A DNA stretch of 64,000 nucleotides from Mesorhizobium sp. M8A.F.Ca.ET.218.01.1.1 (GCF_004791165.1 NZ_SRUZ01000002.1:843866-907865); one strand, 5' to 3'. Positions 36,305 to 45,977 are shown, counted from the stretch's first letter. Notes: generated by a model not told the origin, from the sequence alone. A program made the numbers and translations.

Positions 36305-37714
36305 CTACTTCCAGTCGCGGATGTCGACGAAGTGGCCGGCGATCGCCGCCGCCGCCGCCATCGCCGGCGACACCAGATGGGTGCGGCCCTTGAAGCCCTG
36401 CCGGCCCTCGAAATTGCGGTTCGAGGTCGAGGCGCAGCGTTCATGCGGCTTCAGCCGGTCGTCGTTCATGGCAAGGCACATCGAGCAGCCCGGCTCGCGC
36501 CAGTCGAACCCGGCGGCGCGGAAGATCTTGTCGAGACCCTCGGCTTCCGCCTGCTCCTTGACCAGGCCGGAGCCCGGCACGATCATGGCATCGACATGCG
36601 GGCTGACCGTCTTGCCTTCGACCACCTTGGCGACGGCGCGCAGATCCTCGATGCGGCCATTGGTGCAGGAGCCGATGAAGACGCGGTCGAGCGTGATGTC
36701 GGTGATTTTCGTCCCCGGCGTCAGGCCCATATAGTCGAGCGCGCGCAGCTTGGAGGTGCGCTTGTTCTCGTCTGGAATGTCTTCCGGGTTGGGCACGATG
36801 CCTTGCACGGAGACGACGTCCTCGGGCGAGGAACCCCAGGAGACGATCGGCGGCAGCTTGGCCGCGTCGAGCACGATCACCTTGTCGAAATGCGCGCCTT
36901 CGTCGGTCCGCAGCGTCTTCCAGTATTCGAGCGCCGCGTCCCAGGCAGCGCCCTTGGGCGCGCGCGGCTTGTCCTTGACATAGGCGAAGGTGGTCTCGTC
37001 CGCCGCGATCAGGCCGGCGCGCGCACCGCCCTCGATCGACATGTTGCAGATCGTCATGCGGCCTTCCATCGACAGCGCACGGATCGCCTCGCCGGCATAT
37101 TCGATGACGTAGCCGGTGCCGCCAGCGGTGCCGATCTCGCCGATGATGGCGAGGATGATGTCCTTGGCGGTGACGCCTTCAGGCAGCACGCCATCGACGC
37201 GCACAAGCATGTTCTTGGCCTTGCGCTGGATCAGCGTTTGCGTCGCCAGCACATGCTCGACCTCGGACGTGCCGATGCCATGCGCCAGCGCGCCGAAAGC
37301 ACCATGGGTAGAGGTGTGGCTGTCGCCGCAGACGATGGTCATGCCGGGCAGCGTAAAGCCTTGCTCGGGGCCGATGATGTGGACGATGCCCTGGCGGATA
37401 TCGTTCTCCGAATAATACTCGACGCCGAAATCCCTGGCGTTCTTGGCCAGCGCCTCGACCTGGATGCGGCTTTCCTCGTTCTTGATGCCGAACTTGCGCT
37501 CGGGCGAAGTCGAGACATTGTGATCGACCACTGCCAGCGTCTTTTCCGGATGGCGGACTTTTCGGCCGCTCATGCGCAGGCCTTCGAAGGCCTGCGGGCT
37601 GGTCACTTCATGGACGAGGTGGCGGTCGATATAGAGCAGGCAGGTGCCGTCGTCCTGGCGGTCGACGACATGGTCGTCGAAAATCTTGTCGTAGAGGGTG
37701 CGCGGTGCGCTCAT
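36305..37714 (-). CDS. leuC: 3-isopropylmalate dehydratase large subunit
   Basis: 469 residues, normal length. The cluster cysteines are in IGSCTNGR and in GCSMCLAMN, and the motifs [13 protein letters not shown] and [12 protein letters not shown] are present. It isomerises 2-isopropylmalate to 3-isopropylmalate in leucine synthesis with LeuD. Neither leuD nor leuB is in this window, so the leu genes are split in this genome. Confidence 0.95.
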   Translation of the reverse strand: MSAPRTLYDKIFDDHVVDRQDDGTCLLYIDRHLVHEVTSPQAFEGLRMSGRKVRHPEKTLAVVDHNVSTSPERKFGIKNEESRIQVEALAKNARDFGVEYYSENDIRQGIVHIIGPEQGFTLPGMTIVCGDSHTSTHGAFGALAHGIGTSEVEHVLATQTLIQRKAKNMLVRVDGVLPEGVTAKDIILAIIGEIGTAGGTGYVIEYAGEAIRALSMEGRMTICNMSIEGGARAGLIAADETTFAYVKDKPRAPKGAAWDAALEYWKTLRTDEGAHFDKVIVLDAAKLPPIVSWGSSPEDVVSVQGIVPNPEDIPDENKRTSKLRALDYMGLTPGTKITDITLDRVFIGSCTNGRIEDLRAVAKVVEGKTVSPHVDAMIVPGSGLVKEQAEAEGLDKIFRAAGFDWREPGCSMCLAMNDDRLKPHERCASTSNRNFEGRQGFKGRTHLVSPAMAAAAAIAGHFVDIRDWK

Positions 37715-37783
37715 GTGCGTAAATCCGTCGATATGAGAATGGGAAAGAGCTGATGCCGCAAACCCGCGGCCGGCCGTCAGGGA

Positions 37784-37900
37784 TCAGCGAAGTCGGCTGG
37801 TCAGGGCGCCGGACACGCGCGCGGAAAAGCGCGACGGCAGGCGTTTTCTGTCCTGCAGCACGAATCCCTTGTAAGCCGGATCGCTGAAAAGCTCTTCCAT
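37784..37900 (-). CDS. possible 38-residue ORF upstream of leuC
   Basis: ATG 37900 opens MEELFSDPAYKGFVLQ and ends in a basic SGALTSRLR. The upstream sequence has no clear ribosome site and the frame continues into repeat DNA. It is not leucine-rich, so it is not a classic leu attenuator peptide. Listed only because its length and composition look protein-like. Confidence 0.25.
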   Translation of the reverse strand: MEELFSDPAYKGFVLQDRKRLPSRFSARVSGALTSRLR

Positions 37901-37960
37901 GGCCGGGTAGATAGCAATGTTTTGGCTTTTCGGCAATTGCGGCGTGGGTAAGCGCTTCTT

Positions 37961-38108
37961 CCTTCTCCCCTTGTGGGAGAAGGTGTCGCCGCAGGCGACG
38001 GATGAGGGGTGTTCCAGCGGAGTGAGACGCTGGCTTTCCCCTGGAACACCCCTCATCCGTCTCGGCGCTATCGCGCCGATCCACCTTCCCCCACAAGGGG
38101 GGAAGGGA
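37961..38108. repeat. large palindromic intergenic element
   Basis: An inner perfect 20-bp inverted repeat (37997-38016 with 38042-38061) is nested in outer arms. The outer arms contain CTTCTCCCCTTGTGGGAGAAGG on the left and the near-complement CCTTCCCCCACAAGGGGGGAAG on the right. The whole could fold into one long stem. It fills much of the gap between leuC and the methyltransferase gene and resembles rhizobial REP-like elements. No transposase. Confidence 0.8.
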
Positions 38109-38115
38109 AGTCCGC

Positions 38116-38751
38116 TCAAAGCACCTCGAACACAAACGTCTTCACCAGAGCCTCCGGCTCGGCAATCGCATAGCAGCGGAACCACGGGCTTGCCTCGACC
38201 GCCCGCCATTTCCCTGCCTGCTCCAATTCGTCGAAGACAGCCTGAAAACCGCCGCTCTCGAACACCTGGTCGCGCACGGTGAAGATGGCGTGGCCGCCCT
38301 TCTTCGTGATGCGCACCAGTTCGTGCAGGCTCGATGCCGGCGCATGGCTGATGGTGAACACGCCGGTCGAGAAGAAGGCTCGGAAATGCCCATCCGGCCA
38401 CGGCAGCGGTCCGCCCAGCATCGCCGGCTTCAGCTCGCTGTAGGCGTTGCGGCTGCCGGCGATCTTGAGCATGTCGTTCGAGAGATCCAGCCCGGCGATG
38501 TCGCCGTAGCCGAGCGCCTTCAACGAAGGTCCCGACAGGCCGGTGCCGCAGCCGGCGTCGAGCAGCGGCCCCTCGCCCGCCGGCACGTGGCGCGCCACCC
38601 AGGCGGTGATCAGGAACGGCAGGAGATAACCGAGCGAGGCGGTCTCGCTGTCATAGGTCGCCGCCCATGCGGCATAGGCCTGCGCCAGCGTTTCGGGCGT
38701 ATCGGCGGTGTAGACCGAATCCAGCGCCGCATTGGCCTTGTCGATGTTCAT
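38116..38751 (-). CDS. class I SAM-dependent methyltransferase
   Basis: 211 residues from ATG 38751, with GGAGGAG upstream. The SAM loop is LLDAGCGTGLSG (about residue 67) and the acidic motif is IAGLDLSNDML. Overall it resembles small WBSCR27-type methyltransferases, whose substrates are unknown. It follows the ABC permease gene by 55 bases on the same strand and may be co-transcribed; no metabolic link is obvious. Confidence 0.75.
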   Translation of the reverse strand: MNIDKANAALDSVYTADTPETLAQAYAAWAATYDSETASLGYLLPFLITAWVARHVPAGEGPLLDAGCGTGLSGPSLKALGYGDIAGLDLSNDMLKIAGSRNAYSELKPAMLGGPLPWPDGHFRAFFSTGVFTISHAPASSLHELVRITKKGGHAIFTVRDQVFESGGFQAVFDELEQAGKWRAVEASPWFRCYAIAEPEALVKTFVFEVL

Positions 38752-38806
38752 GGGCAAGCTCCTCCTCCGGTCAGCAGCCGAGCCTAACGCTGTCCTTGCC
38801 GAAAAA

Positions 38807-39616
38807 CTATTCCTCCTGCTGGCGGCGCAAACGCCGCTCCAGCGCCCTGAGCGCCAGCGAAAGGCCGACGGTGAGGATGAGGTAGATATAGGCCGTTATC
38901 GAATAGGTCTCGAAGAAGCGAAAGGAACCGGCGGCATAGACCTTGCCCATCTGGGTGATGTCGGCGACGCCGAGCACGGAGACCAGCGAGGAATCCTTGA
39001 CCAGGGCGACGAAATCATTGCCGAGCGGCGGCAGGATGGTGCGGATTGCCTGCGGGAACACGATCAGTCGGAAGCGTTGCGCGCGACTCAGCCCCAAAGC
39101 CTTCGCCGCCTCGATCTGGCCTTTCTCGACCGACTGGATGCCGGCCCGGAAGACCTCCGAGATGAAGGCCGAATAGCCGATGGTCAGCGCCATGATGGCG
39201 CGCCACAGCAACGACACGTCGCGCACCAGCAGTTCGCCGAGAATGCCGACATTCTGCAGCGGTGCGGTCAGCGCGTTCCAGGCCGCGACGAAGGCCGGCG
39301 CGCCGGCAAACGCGATCCAGAACAGCAGCACCAGGATCGGCACGCCACGGATGATCTCGACATAGAAGCGCGCGATCTGCCGCAGCCAGGTTGAAGCAGA
39401 CAGGCCCATCAGCGCGATGCCGAGGCCAATCGCCGAGGCGAGCGCGAAGGCGACCACGGTGACGAAGACGGTGATGCCGATGCCCTTGGCGACGGTGGCG
39501 AAGACCTGGGCGTAGAGGTCGCTGGTGGCGATGAACAAGGCAGCCGCCAAGGCAAGGACGCCGGCGACGGCGAGCCACCAGGGGAATTCGGGTTTGGAGG
39601 TGGATGCGGATGGCAT
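38807..39616 (-). CDS. polar amino-acid ABC transporter permease
   Basis: 269 residues from ATG 39616. About five membrane segments and the HisMQ-type features are present: FYVEIIRGVPILVLLFW and the EAA loop EAAKALGLSRAQRFRLIVFPQAIR. It forms the inner-membrane channel for an amino acid or opine-like compound. The binding-protein gene is just upstream. Neither a second permease nor an ATPase gene is adjacent, so the transporter must use partners from elsewhere, or be a homodimeric-permease system. Confidence 0.88.
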   Translation of the reverse strand: MPSASTSKPEFPWWLAVAGVLALAAALFIATSDLYAQVFATVAKGIGITVFVTVVAFALASAIGLGIALMGLSASTWLRQIARFYVEIIRGVPILVLLFWIAFAGAPAFVAAWNALTAPLQNVGILGELLVRDVSLLWRAIMALTIGYSAFISEVFRAGIQSVEKGQIEAAKALGLSRAQRFRLIVFPQAIRTILPPLGNDFVALVKDSSLVSVLGVADITQMGKVYAAGSFRFFETYSITAYIYLILTVGLSLALRALERRLRRQQEE

Positions 39617-39691
39617 CAAAAGGCGCCGGAAAGGAAATCGCGCCGGGATTGCGCAATTTCCTGCAAATCCACTGCGCGCACCAAGATGGGC

Positions 39692-40489
39692 TCACTGCCC
39701 CATCTTGTAATCAAGGAACCACTTCTTATTCAGCGCATCCAGCGTGCCATCCGCCTTGAGCGCGGCGATCGCGGCGTTGACCGGCTTCACCAGGTCCGAC
39801 CCCTTGGGGAAGATGAAGCCGAAATCCTCGGTTCCGAGCGGGCCGCCGATCAGCTTCAGCTTGCCCGCCGAAGCGTCGGCATAGCCCTTGCCGGCGGTGC
39901 CGTCGGTCAGCACGACATCGACGTCGCCGGATTTCAGCGCCTGTACCGTGGCCCCGAACGTCTCGAACAGTTTGATGCGCGGGTTCTGCTCGTTGCCGTC
40001 GAGCACGCTGTAGACGGCGGTGTAGAACGGCGTCGTGCCTGCCTGCGCGCCGATCAGTCCGTCCTTGAAGGCGCCGAAGGTCTTGGCGTCGGTGAAGCGG
40101 CTTTCATCGCCGCGCACCAGCATGAACTGTTCCGAGCGCATGTAGGGATCGGAGAAATCCACCTTCTCCTTGCGGTCGTCCTTGATGGTGATGCCGGTCA
40201 TGCCGATGTTGTACTGGTTGTCGGAAACCGCCTGGATCATCGCGTCCCAGGAAGTGTTCTGGTACTCGACCTTGAAATTGAGCCGCTTGGCGATCTCGTT
40301 CATCGCGTCATATTCCCAGCCGATCTGTTTGCCGGTCTTGGCATCGATGAACTGCAGCGGCGGATAGGCGTTTTCCGTCACCACCACCACCTTCTTGCCG
40401 CCGAGATCGGGCAGCGCCTGCGCGAAGGCGGCAACGGGCGCCAGGACCAGAGCCAACAGGCCGGCCAGCAGCAATTTTGATTTTGTCAC
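39692..40489 (-). CDS. polar amino-acid ABC transporter binding protein
   Basis: 265 residues from GTG 40489, preceded by CGGGGGTGTG. Signal peptide [22 protein letters not shown], then a type II periplasmic fold: [50 protein letters not shown] and [15 protein letters not shown]. The arrangement matches binding proteins for polar amino acids; the exact ligand is not determinable. It lies upstream of the permease gene with a 75-base gap. Confidence 0.9.
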   Translation of the reverse strand: MTKSKLLLAGLLALVLAPVAAFAQALPDLGGKKVVVVTENAYPPLQFIDAKTGKQIGWEYDAMNEIAKRLNFKVEYQNTSWDAMIQAVSDNQYNIGMTGITIKDDRKEKVDFSDPYMRSEQFMLVRGDESRFTDAKTFGAFKDGLIGAQAGTTPFYTAVYSVLDGNEQNPRIKLFETFGATVQALKSGDVDVVLTDGTAGKGYADASAGKLKLIGGPLGTEDFGFIFPKGSDLVKPVNAAIAALKADGTLDALNKKWFLDYKMGQ

Positions 40490-40657
40490 GACACACCCCC
40501 GAAATGATTGGCCGCGCGATGCTGGCGCGGCAGGAAAATCCAGCGCCGACTTTAGCTTTCCGCAAGCGCCTTGCAAGACGGGTCCACTGCGACGTTACGC
40601 GTCAACGTGGATTCCCGTGCTTCTGGGAGGCGGTTTTGAGGACAGTCCTTGCCGCGA

Positions 40658-41158
40658 TCAATCTTGGTCAATCGTGGCTTCGCGCAATCCCGCGACCAGG
40701 CGGGTGAGCGTGCCGTGTAGGGTTTTGAGCTCGGTCCGCTCCAGCGGCATGCCGCAATCGAGCGCGGTCTGCACATCCTTCATGTTCGCGCGCAGGGCCT
40801 GGCCCTTGGCCGTCGGCTCGACCAGCACCCGGCGCTCATCGGCGGCATCGCGCCGGCGGGTGACGAGCCCGCCCGCCTCCATGCGCTTGAGCAGCGGCGT
40901 CAGCGTCGCCGAATCCAGGCCGAGCGCCTCGCCAAGGTCGCCCACCGTGCTCGGCGCGCGTTCCCACAGCGCCAGCATCACCAGATATTGCGGATAGGTC
41001 AGGCCAAGCGGATCGAGCAGCGGCCGGTAGAGCTTAGTCATCAGCCCGCTCGCCGAATAGAGCGCGAAGCAGAGCTGCTGATCGAGCCGTGGCACGGGGA
41101 TCGCCCCGGCGGCTTCCGCCGGGACTTCGCTGGCTTTCGTTTCGACCTTTGCCGTCAT
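40658..41158 (-). CDS. ohrR: MarR-family organic hydroperoxide regulator
   Basis: 166 residues from ATG 41158, chosen because it overlaps the ohr stop (ATGA). The redox-sensing cysteine is Cys30 in LDQQLCFALYSA, the conserved OhrR position. The winged helix holds GEALGLDSATLTPLLKRMEAGGLVTRRRD. OhrR represses ohr until the cysteine is oxidised by organic hydroperoxides. The N-terminus is somewhat extended compared with other OhrR proteins. Confidence 0.9.
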   Translation of the reverse strand: MTAKVETKASEVPAEAAGAIPVPRLDQQLCFALYSASGLMTKLYRPLLDPLGLTYPQYLVMLALWERAPSTVGDLGEALGLDSATLTPLLKRMEAGGLVTRRRDAADERRVLVEPTAKGQALRANMKDVQTALDCGMPLERTELKTLHGTLTRLVAGLREATIDQD

Positions 41159-41568
41159 ACCGCCTTTACCGAAAGCGCCACTTCGACATTGCCCCTGATG
41201 GCGTTCGAATAGGGGCAAATCTGATGCGCCGCCGATACAAGCGCTTCCGCGGCCGCCTGATCAAGGCCTTTCGTCTCCGCCGCCAACGCGACGCCGAGCT
41301 TGAAGCCCTCGCCATTGGGAAGCAGGCTGACCGTGGAGGTTACCGCGGCATCCGCGAGCGGCAGCTTCTGCTTGCGCGCGACGAAGCGGACGGCGCTTTC
41401 GAAGCAGGCGGCATAGCCGATGGCGAAGAGCTGCTCGGGATTGGTGGCGCCGCCCGGCCCGCCGAGCTCCTTGGGCATCGCCAGGTCGACCTTGAGCAAA
41501 CCGTCAGCGGTCTCGCCATGGCCGGCGCGGCCGCCGGTGACGCGAGCCTGTGTGGTGTAGAGTGCCAT
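41155..41568 (-). CDS. ohr: organic hydroperoxide resistance protein
   Basis: 137 residues from ATG 41568, with TGGAG 8 bases upstream. The catalytic pair is Cys55 (GYAACFESAV) and Cys118 (HQICPYSNA), both in the expected Ohr contexts. It is a dimeric thiol peroxidase that detoxifies organic hydroperoxides. It is first in a two-gene operon with ohrR. A GTACAC-based palindromic control element precedes it. Confidence 0.93.
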   Translation of the reverse strand: MALYTTQARVTGGRAGHGETADGLLKVDLAMPKELGGPGGATNPEQLFAIGYAACFESAVRFVARKQKLPLADAAVTSTVSLLPNGEGFKLGVALAAETKGLDQAAAEALVSAAHQICPYSNAIRGNVEVALSVKAV

Positions 41569-41587
41569 ATCGTAATCTCCAGTTAAT

Positions 41588-41612
41588 TTGTACACGATTA
41601 TTTAGTACACAA
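41588..41612. promoter_or_regulatory. probable OhrR operator/promoter region of ohr
   Basis: TTGTACACGATTATTTAG followed by TACACAA gives paired, imperfectly inverted TTGTaCAC/GTaCACAA half-sites, 20 bases before the ohr start. The AT-rich spacer probably covers the -10 element. OhrR binds such dyads in related genera. The half-sites match at six of eight bases. Confidence 0.5.
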
Positions 41613-41679
41613 TATAATCAGGCGTCAAGCTCCCTGCCGCTGTGTTTTCGCTATCTTAGAGGATGGGAATCCCAGACTT

Positions 41680-41885
41680 CGTCATCCTAGGGTGTAGCAG
41701 TCGCGAAGCGACGTCGCGGAAACCCTAGGATCCATGCCGTGACGGTCAACCTAGCACAGCGGTTCAGATGGGGTCGCGCTCACCGGAGCCAGCTCTGCAC
41801 CGTAGCGGCGCTCAGAAGTTGCGGCATGGATCCTCGGGTCTGCGCCGCGTCGCTTCGCTCCTTGCTTCGCCCGTGGATGACGACA
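41680..41885. repeat. palindromic repeat element between ohr and rplS
   Basis: The region has CATCCTAGGGT at 41682 and ACCCTAGGATCCATGCCG at 41723, and near-complement CGGCATGGATCCTCGGGT at 41822 (17 of 18 bases). CGAAGCGACG and CGTCGCTTCG are further complementary pieces. It fills most of the 439 bases between ohr and rplS. The rest of that gap is the ohr promoter and the rplS terminator, and no gene is visible in it. Confidence 0.7.
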
Positions 41886-41962
41886 CACAGATGTCTCGGC
41901 CAATCGCCAAGGTGTCCGTAAACACGAAGAACCACGGTAGAATGCCTGGCTGTTCGCCAAAA

Positions 41963-41991
41963 CGAAAAAGGCGGCCGAAGCCGCCTTTTGA
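41963..41991 (-). terminator. rho-independent terminator of rplS
   Basis: On the minus strand an AAAAGGCGGC stem with a TTCG-type loop and its complement is followed by a run of T residues. It begins about 16 bases beyond the rplS stop codon. Confidence 0.85.
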
Positions 41992-42007
41992 ATGGATTTC
42001 CGAAACC

Positions 42008-42556
42008 TTATTCGGCCGGAGTGGCTTCCGCGGCGGCCTTGGCTGCTTCGGCCTCGGCGGCCGCCTTCTTCTCGGCGGCTTCCTTGGCGGCCGTCTCGGC
42101 GGCCAGCGCCTGGGCGGCGGCGACCTTCTCGGCCTCGATGCGGGCCTTCTCGGCGTTCAGCGCATCGCGCTCCTCATCGTTGAGCTTGCGGGCGCGCACG
42201 CCGGTGTTTTCCGAAATACGGGCCGACTTGCCGCGACGGTCGCGCAGGTAATAGAGCTTGGCGCGGCGCACCTTGCCGCGGCGCACGATCTCGACGCCTT
42301 CGACCATCGGCGAGAACACCGGAAACACGCGCTCGACGCCTTCGCCATAGGAGATCTTGCGGACGGTGAAATTTTCCTGGAAGCCGGAACCGGCGCGGGC
42401 GATGACGACGCCCTCATAGGCCTGGACGCGGGTGCGGGTGCCTTCGGTCACGCGGACCTGGACGCGCACGGTGTCGCCGGGCTGGAATTCGGGGAGCTTG
42501 CGCTTGGCTTCGATCTTGGCGGCCTGTTCGGCCTCGAGCTGACGGATGAGATCCAT
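42008..42556 (-). CDS. rplS: 50S ribosomal protein L19, with C-terminal extension
   Basis: 182 residues from ATG 42556 ([15 protein letters not shown], the usual L19 start). Residues 1-120 are canonical L19 ([44 protein letters not shown]). After about residue 130 an extension of 50 residues made of Ala, Glu and Lys follows, predicted as a long helix. Such tails are seen in several Rhizobiales. L19 is a large-subunit protein at the subunit interface. It stands alone: the usual upstream partner trmD is separated by a gene on the other strand. Confidence 0.93.
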   Translation of the reverse strand: MDLIRQLEAEQAAKIEAKRKLPEFQPGDTVRVQVRVTEGTRTRVQAYEGVVIARAGSGFQENFTVRKISYGEGVERVFPVFSPMVEGVEIVRRGKVRRAKLYYLRDRRGKSARISENTGVRARKLNDEERDALNAEKARIEAEKVAAAQALAAETAAKEAAEKKAAAEAEAAKAAAEATPAE

Positions 42557-42894
42557 CTTGAAATCCACTTCTTGTTCTTCCGACAGTCAGAGCGCCCTAC
42601 GCTTGCCTTGCAGTTCCATTGACCGCTCGGCTATGCCCTTTGTCTCCAAGACAATTGTCTTTAAAACATCGGACAGGGGCGACTACACCGTCATTGTTGA
42701 CGGGTCCGGAAGATTGTTCTTGCCGGTACGGGCGGGCACATACAGCTATTTCGGCGCTTTGTCACGCCTTGGCCATGCATTTTTTGCCGGCATGGCTCCC
42801 GGCATGGCACCATCGTAATCCTGTCGTGCCGGGTTGCGCCGGTCCGGCAAGCTTCCTAAGCCAGAAATAGCACAGTTCTTCACGGCGGCCTTCC
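42557..42894. other. 338-base gap between rplS and the TSUP gene
   Basis: It must hold the rplS promoter (minus strand) and the TSUP gene promoter (plus strand). A direct repeat CCGGCATGG occurs twice near 42788-42806. A plus-strand frame at 42633-42818 opens MPFVSKTIVFKTSDRGDYTV but lacks a ribosome site and a recognisable family, so it is not called. Nothing else is supported. Confidence 0.5.
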
Positions 42895-43647
42895 ATGTCA
42901 GTCTTCGATGCCATCCTGCTCTTCCTGGCGGGCTTTCTGTCAGGCGCCGCCAACGCGGTCGCCGGCGGCGGCACCTTCATCACCTTTGGCGCCATGACAT
43001 TGATCGGCGTGCCGCCGATCGTCGCCAACGCCACCTCCTCGGTAACGCAATTTCCCGGCTACATCACCTCGACGCTCGCCTACTGGGACGACATCAGGCA
43101 CTTCTGGCGCGGCGCGCTGCTGCTCTGCCTGATCTCCGCCATCGGCGCCATGGCCGGCGCGCTGATTCTGCTCGCGCTCGACAATCCATCCTTTCGGGCA
43201 TTGGTGCCATGGCTGCTTTTGGGCGCGACCGCGCTGTTTGCCGCCGGACCATGGCTGAAGCCGGCGCCGAAAGCCGGACACGAAGCGGCCGTGGGCTCGC
43301 TCGCCGGTTCGCTGGCGCAGTTCATCACCGCCATCTATGGCGGCTTCTTCGGCGCCGGCATGGGCGTGATGATGCTGGCAACGCTCGGTCTGACCCAGGC
43401 CGGCGACTACCACCGGCTGAACGCGCTGAAGAACATGCTGGCCGTGGTCATCGCGGCAGTCGCCATCGTCGTCTTCGTCTCGGGCGGCGTCGTCGCCTGG
43501 CCGCAGGCGATCGTCATGATCCCGGGCGGAGCGCTGGGCGGCTATGCCGGCGTCTGGATCGCCAAGCGCGTGCCGCAGAACGCGGTGCGCGGCTTCGTCG
43601 TCGCCGTCGGCCTGTTTCTGGCTTTTTACTATTTCACCAAGGGCTGA
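42895..43647 (+). CDS. TSUP-family (TauE/SafE) transporter
   Basis: 250 residues. Eight membrane segments arranged in two repeats, with the family block [22 protein letters not shown] at the N-terminus and [14 protein letters not shown] in the middle. TSUP proteins export sulfite, sulfoacetate or similar anions. The substrate is not known. Its last 19 bases overlap the 3' end of trmD on the other strand, and it lies between trmD and rplS, which are usually together. Confidence 0.85.
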   Translation: MSVFDAILLFLAGFLSGAANAVAGGGTFITFGAMTLIGVPPIVANATSSVTQFPGYITSTLAYWDDIRHFWRGALLLCLISAIGAMAGALILLALDNPSFRALVPWLLLGATALFAAGPWLKPAPKAGHEAAVGSLAGSLAQFITAIYGGFFGAGMGVMMLATLGLTQAGDYHRLNALKNMLAVVIAAVAIVVFVSGGVVAWPQAIVMIPGGALGGYAGVWIAKRVPQNAVRGFVVAVGLFLAFYYFTKG

Positions 43648-44327
43648 GCGCTCAAAAGATCGGGCCGCCTCTCCTTCGTCAGCCGCTCTGACTGGTCCCG
43701 CCGCCATTCGGCGATCTTCTTGTGATTTCCGGAGATCAGCACGTCCGGAATCGGCCTGCCCTCGAACTCTTGCGGCCGCGTGTAATGCGGATGTTCGAGC
43801 AGGCCGTTCTCGAAACTCTCTTCCTCGCCGGAGACCGCATTGCCCATCACGCCGGGCAACAGCCGCACCACCGCGTCGAGCAGCACGAGTGCCGCCGGTT
43901 CGCCGCCCGACAGGATGAAATCGCCGATCGAGACTTCCTCTAGGCCCCGCGCGTCGATCACCCGCTGGTCGACGCCTTCGAAGCGGCCACACAGGATGAC
44001 AGCGCCCGGCCCGGCGGCGAGTTCGCGCACGCGCGCCTGCGTCAGTGGTTTGCCGCGCGGGCTCATCAGCAGGCGGGGGCGCGCATCTCCCGGCGGCGAG
44101 GCATGGTCGATCGCCTTCGCCAGCACATCGGCGCGCATCACCATGCCGGCGCCGCCGCCGGCCGGCGTGTCGTCGACGGTGCGGTGGCGGTCGGTGGCGA
44201 AGTCGCGGATCTGGATCGCATCAAGCGACCAGGTGCCCGCCTCCAGCGCCCGCCCGGCCAGCGACAGGCCGAGCGCGCCCGGAAACATCTCGGGATAGAG
44301 CGTCAGCACCGACGCGGCAAAGCTCAC
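43629..44327 (-). CDS. trmD: tRNA (guanine-37-N1)-methyltransferase
   Basis: 232 residues. It opens with [18 protein letters not shown] and contains the trefoil-knot SAM motifs ([28 protein letters not shown]) and the C-terminal domain. It methylates G37 of tRNAs reading CNN codons and prevents frameshifts. The start overlaps the rimM stop by 4 bases (ATGA), so the two are coupled. Confidence 0.95.
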   Translation of the reverse strand: MSFAASVLTLYPEMFPGALGLSLAGRALEAGTWSLDAIQIRDFATDRHRTVDDTPAGGGAGMVMRADVLAKAIDHASPPGDARPRLLMSPRGKPLTQARVRELAAGPGAVILCGRFEGVDQRVIDARGLEEVSIGDFILSGGEPAALVLLDAVVRLLPGVMGNAVSGEEESFENGLLEHPHYTRPQEFEGRPIPDVLISGNHKKIAEWRRDQSERLTKERRPDLLSAQPLVK

Positions 44328-44923
44328 CGGTTGCCCCCGGCGTCACGCGGTCCGCGCGGCCGGCCCTTGGGATCGAAATCGTCCTCGCGCGGCGCCTCGC
44401 CATCCTCGTCCTCGACCAGGCCGGCCGCCACCGGGTCGACGCGGACGAACCCCTCGGCGATCGACACGGCAGGCACGGCGGCCTGCGTGAACGGGATCAG
44501 CACGCCCTTGCGCCCGGCGAGCGTCACATCGAGGATGTCGCCGCCGCCGAAATTGTGCACCGCGACGACCTTGCCGATGGCAGCACCGGTATCATCCCGG
44601 ATTTCCAGCCCGATCAGGTCGGCATGGTAGAATTCGTCCTCCTCGCCATCGTCCGGCAGCATCGAACGGTCGACGAACAGCTCCGTGCCGGCGAGCGCTT
44701 CGGCCGCGTTGCGGTCGCTGACGCCCTTGAAGCGCACCACGACAACGGTGTTGGCGGGCCTTATGTCGGTGATCTGGAAGGCACGGCCGTCCCTGGCGTA
44801 GAGCGGCCCGTAGTCTGCCAGCGCCATTGGATCGCCGGTGAAGGTTTTCACCCGGAGCTCGCCCTTGATGCCGTGGGCGGCACCGATCACGGCCATCTGG
44901 ACGGGGTTTTGGAGCTTGCTCAT
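44324..44923 (-). CDS. rimM: ribosome maturation factor RimM
   Basis: 199 residues with the N-terminal RimM barrel ([22 protein letters not shown]), then the PRC-barrel ([28 protein letters not shown]). It aids 30S head assembly. A disordered acidic/basic tail of about 25 residues ends the protein. rpsP, which often precedes it, is not seen within the next 100 bases; the divergent xerC follows instead. Confidence 0.93.
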   Translation of the reverse strand: MSKLQNPVQMAVIGAAHGIKGELRVKTFTGDPMALADYGPLYARDGRAFQITDIRPANTVVVVRFKGVSDRNAAEALAGTELFVDRSMLPDDGEEDEFYHADLIGLEIRDDTGAAIGKVVAVHNFGGGDILDVTLAGRKGVLIPFTQAAVPAVSIAEGFVRVDPVAAGLVEDEDGEAPREDDFDPKGRPRGPRDAGGNR

Positions 44924-45038
44924 GGCGAAAAATCCTTTGTCCCTGCTCTAGCGCCGCCCCGCCGTCATTTCAATGACGGGCTCTTCACCGCTTCCTAACC
45001 CGGCTGCCGGAAAATGACCGCGAACCGGAACAGACCCG

Positions 45039-45977
45039 ATGCAGGAATTCCTCATACCGGCAAAACCCGATCTCCAGGCGGCGCGTGAAAACTGGCTGAA
45101 GATGCTGGCGCGCGAACGCCGGCTGTCGCCGCAAACCGTCGAGGCGTATGAGCGCGATTCTCGCCAGTTCCTGCACTTCCTCACCGGCCATATCGGCGGA
45201 CCGCCCGGCATTTCCGATATCGCCAATCTGCGCCCGGCCGATCTGCGCGGCTTCCTCGCCGCCCGGCGCAATGCCGGCGCCGGCGCTCGCACGCTCGGCC
45301 GCGGGCTGGCAGGCATCCGCTCGCTGCTGCGATTCCTCGAACGGCGAGGCCTGGCCAATGCGGCGGGCGCCGCGGCCCTGCGGGCGCCACGCCAGCCCAA
45401 ATCGCTGCCCAAGCCGCTGACGGCGAGCGATGCCAGGCAGGTGGTCTCCGTCGAGGGTCAACTGGCCGAAGAACCCTGGATCGCCGCCCGCAACGCCGCC
45501 GTGCTGACGCTGCTCTACGGCTCGGGCCTGCGCATTTCGGAAGCGCTTGGCCTCAGCGCCGCCGATTTGGCATCTGAAGCCGACACCGTGCTGCGCGTCA
45601 CCGGCAAGGGCGGCAAGACGCGGCTGGTGCCGGTGCTGCCGGTCGCGCTCAGGGCTATCGCCGAATACCGCCGGCTCTGTCCCTACCATCTCGATCCAAA
45701 GGAGTTGCTGTTTCGGGGCGCGCGCGGCGGCCCGCTCAACCCGGCCATCATCCAGCGCGACATGGCAAAACTGCGCTCGGCGCTCAACCTGCCCGATACA
45801 GCGACGCCGCATGCCTTGCGCCATTCCTTCGCCACTCATCTGCTCGGCCGAGGCGGCGATCTGCGCACCATCCAGGAATTACTCGGCCACGCCAGCCTGT
45901 CGACGACGCAGATCTACACCGGCGTCGACACGACGAGACTGCTGGAAATCTACGAATCGGCCCATCCCAGAGCCTGA
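45039..45977 (+). CDS. xerC: site-specific tyrosine recombinase
   Basis: 312 residues. An N-terminal SAM-like domain (RERRLSPQTVEAYERDSRQFL) is followed by a catalytic domain with all expected residues: Arg165, Lys190, His258, Arg261, His284 and Tyr293. This matches XerC, which with XerD resolves chromosome dimers at dif, stimulated by FtsK (also in this window). No att-like repeats or cargo are nearby, so it is a housekeeping gene and not a phage integrase. Confidence 0.9.
   Translation: MQEFLIPAKPDLQAARENWLKMLARERRLSPQTVEAYERDSRQFLHFLTGHIGGPPGISDIANLRPADLRGFLAARRNAGAGARTLGRGLAGIRSLLRFLERRGLANAAGAAALRAPRQPKSLPKPLTASDARQVVSVEGQLAEEPWIAARNAAVLTLLYGSGLRISEALGLSAADLASEADTVLRVTGKGGKTRLVPVLPVALRAIAEYRRLCPYHLDPKELLFRGARGGPLNPAIIQRDMAKLRSALNLPDTATPHALRHSFATHLLGRGGDLRTIQELLGHASLSTTQIYTGVDTTRLLEIYESAHPRA

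Noticed and set aside
42633..42818. Small plus-strand gene upstream of the TSUP gene
   Set aside because: No ribosome site, ends in a low-complexity direct repeat, no recognisable family; the region is needed for two promoters.
45039..45977. Phage or integron integrase
   Set aside because: The sequence matches chromosomal XerC, with no att sites, excisionase or cargo around it.
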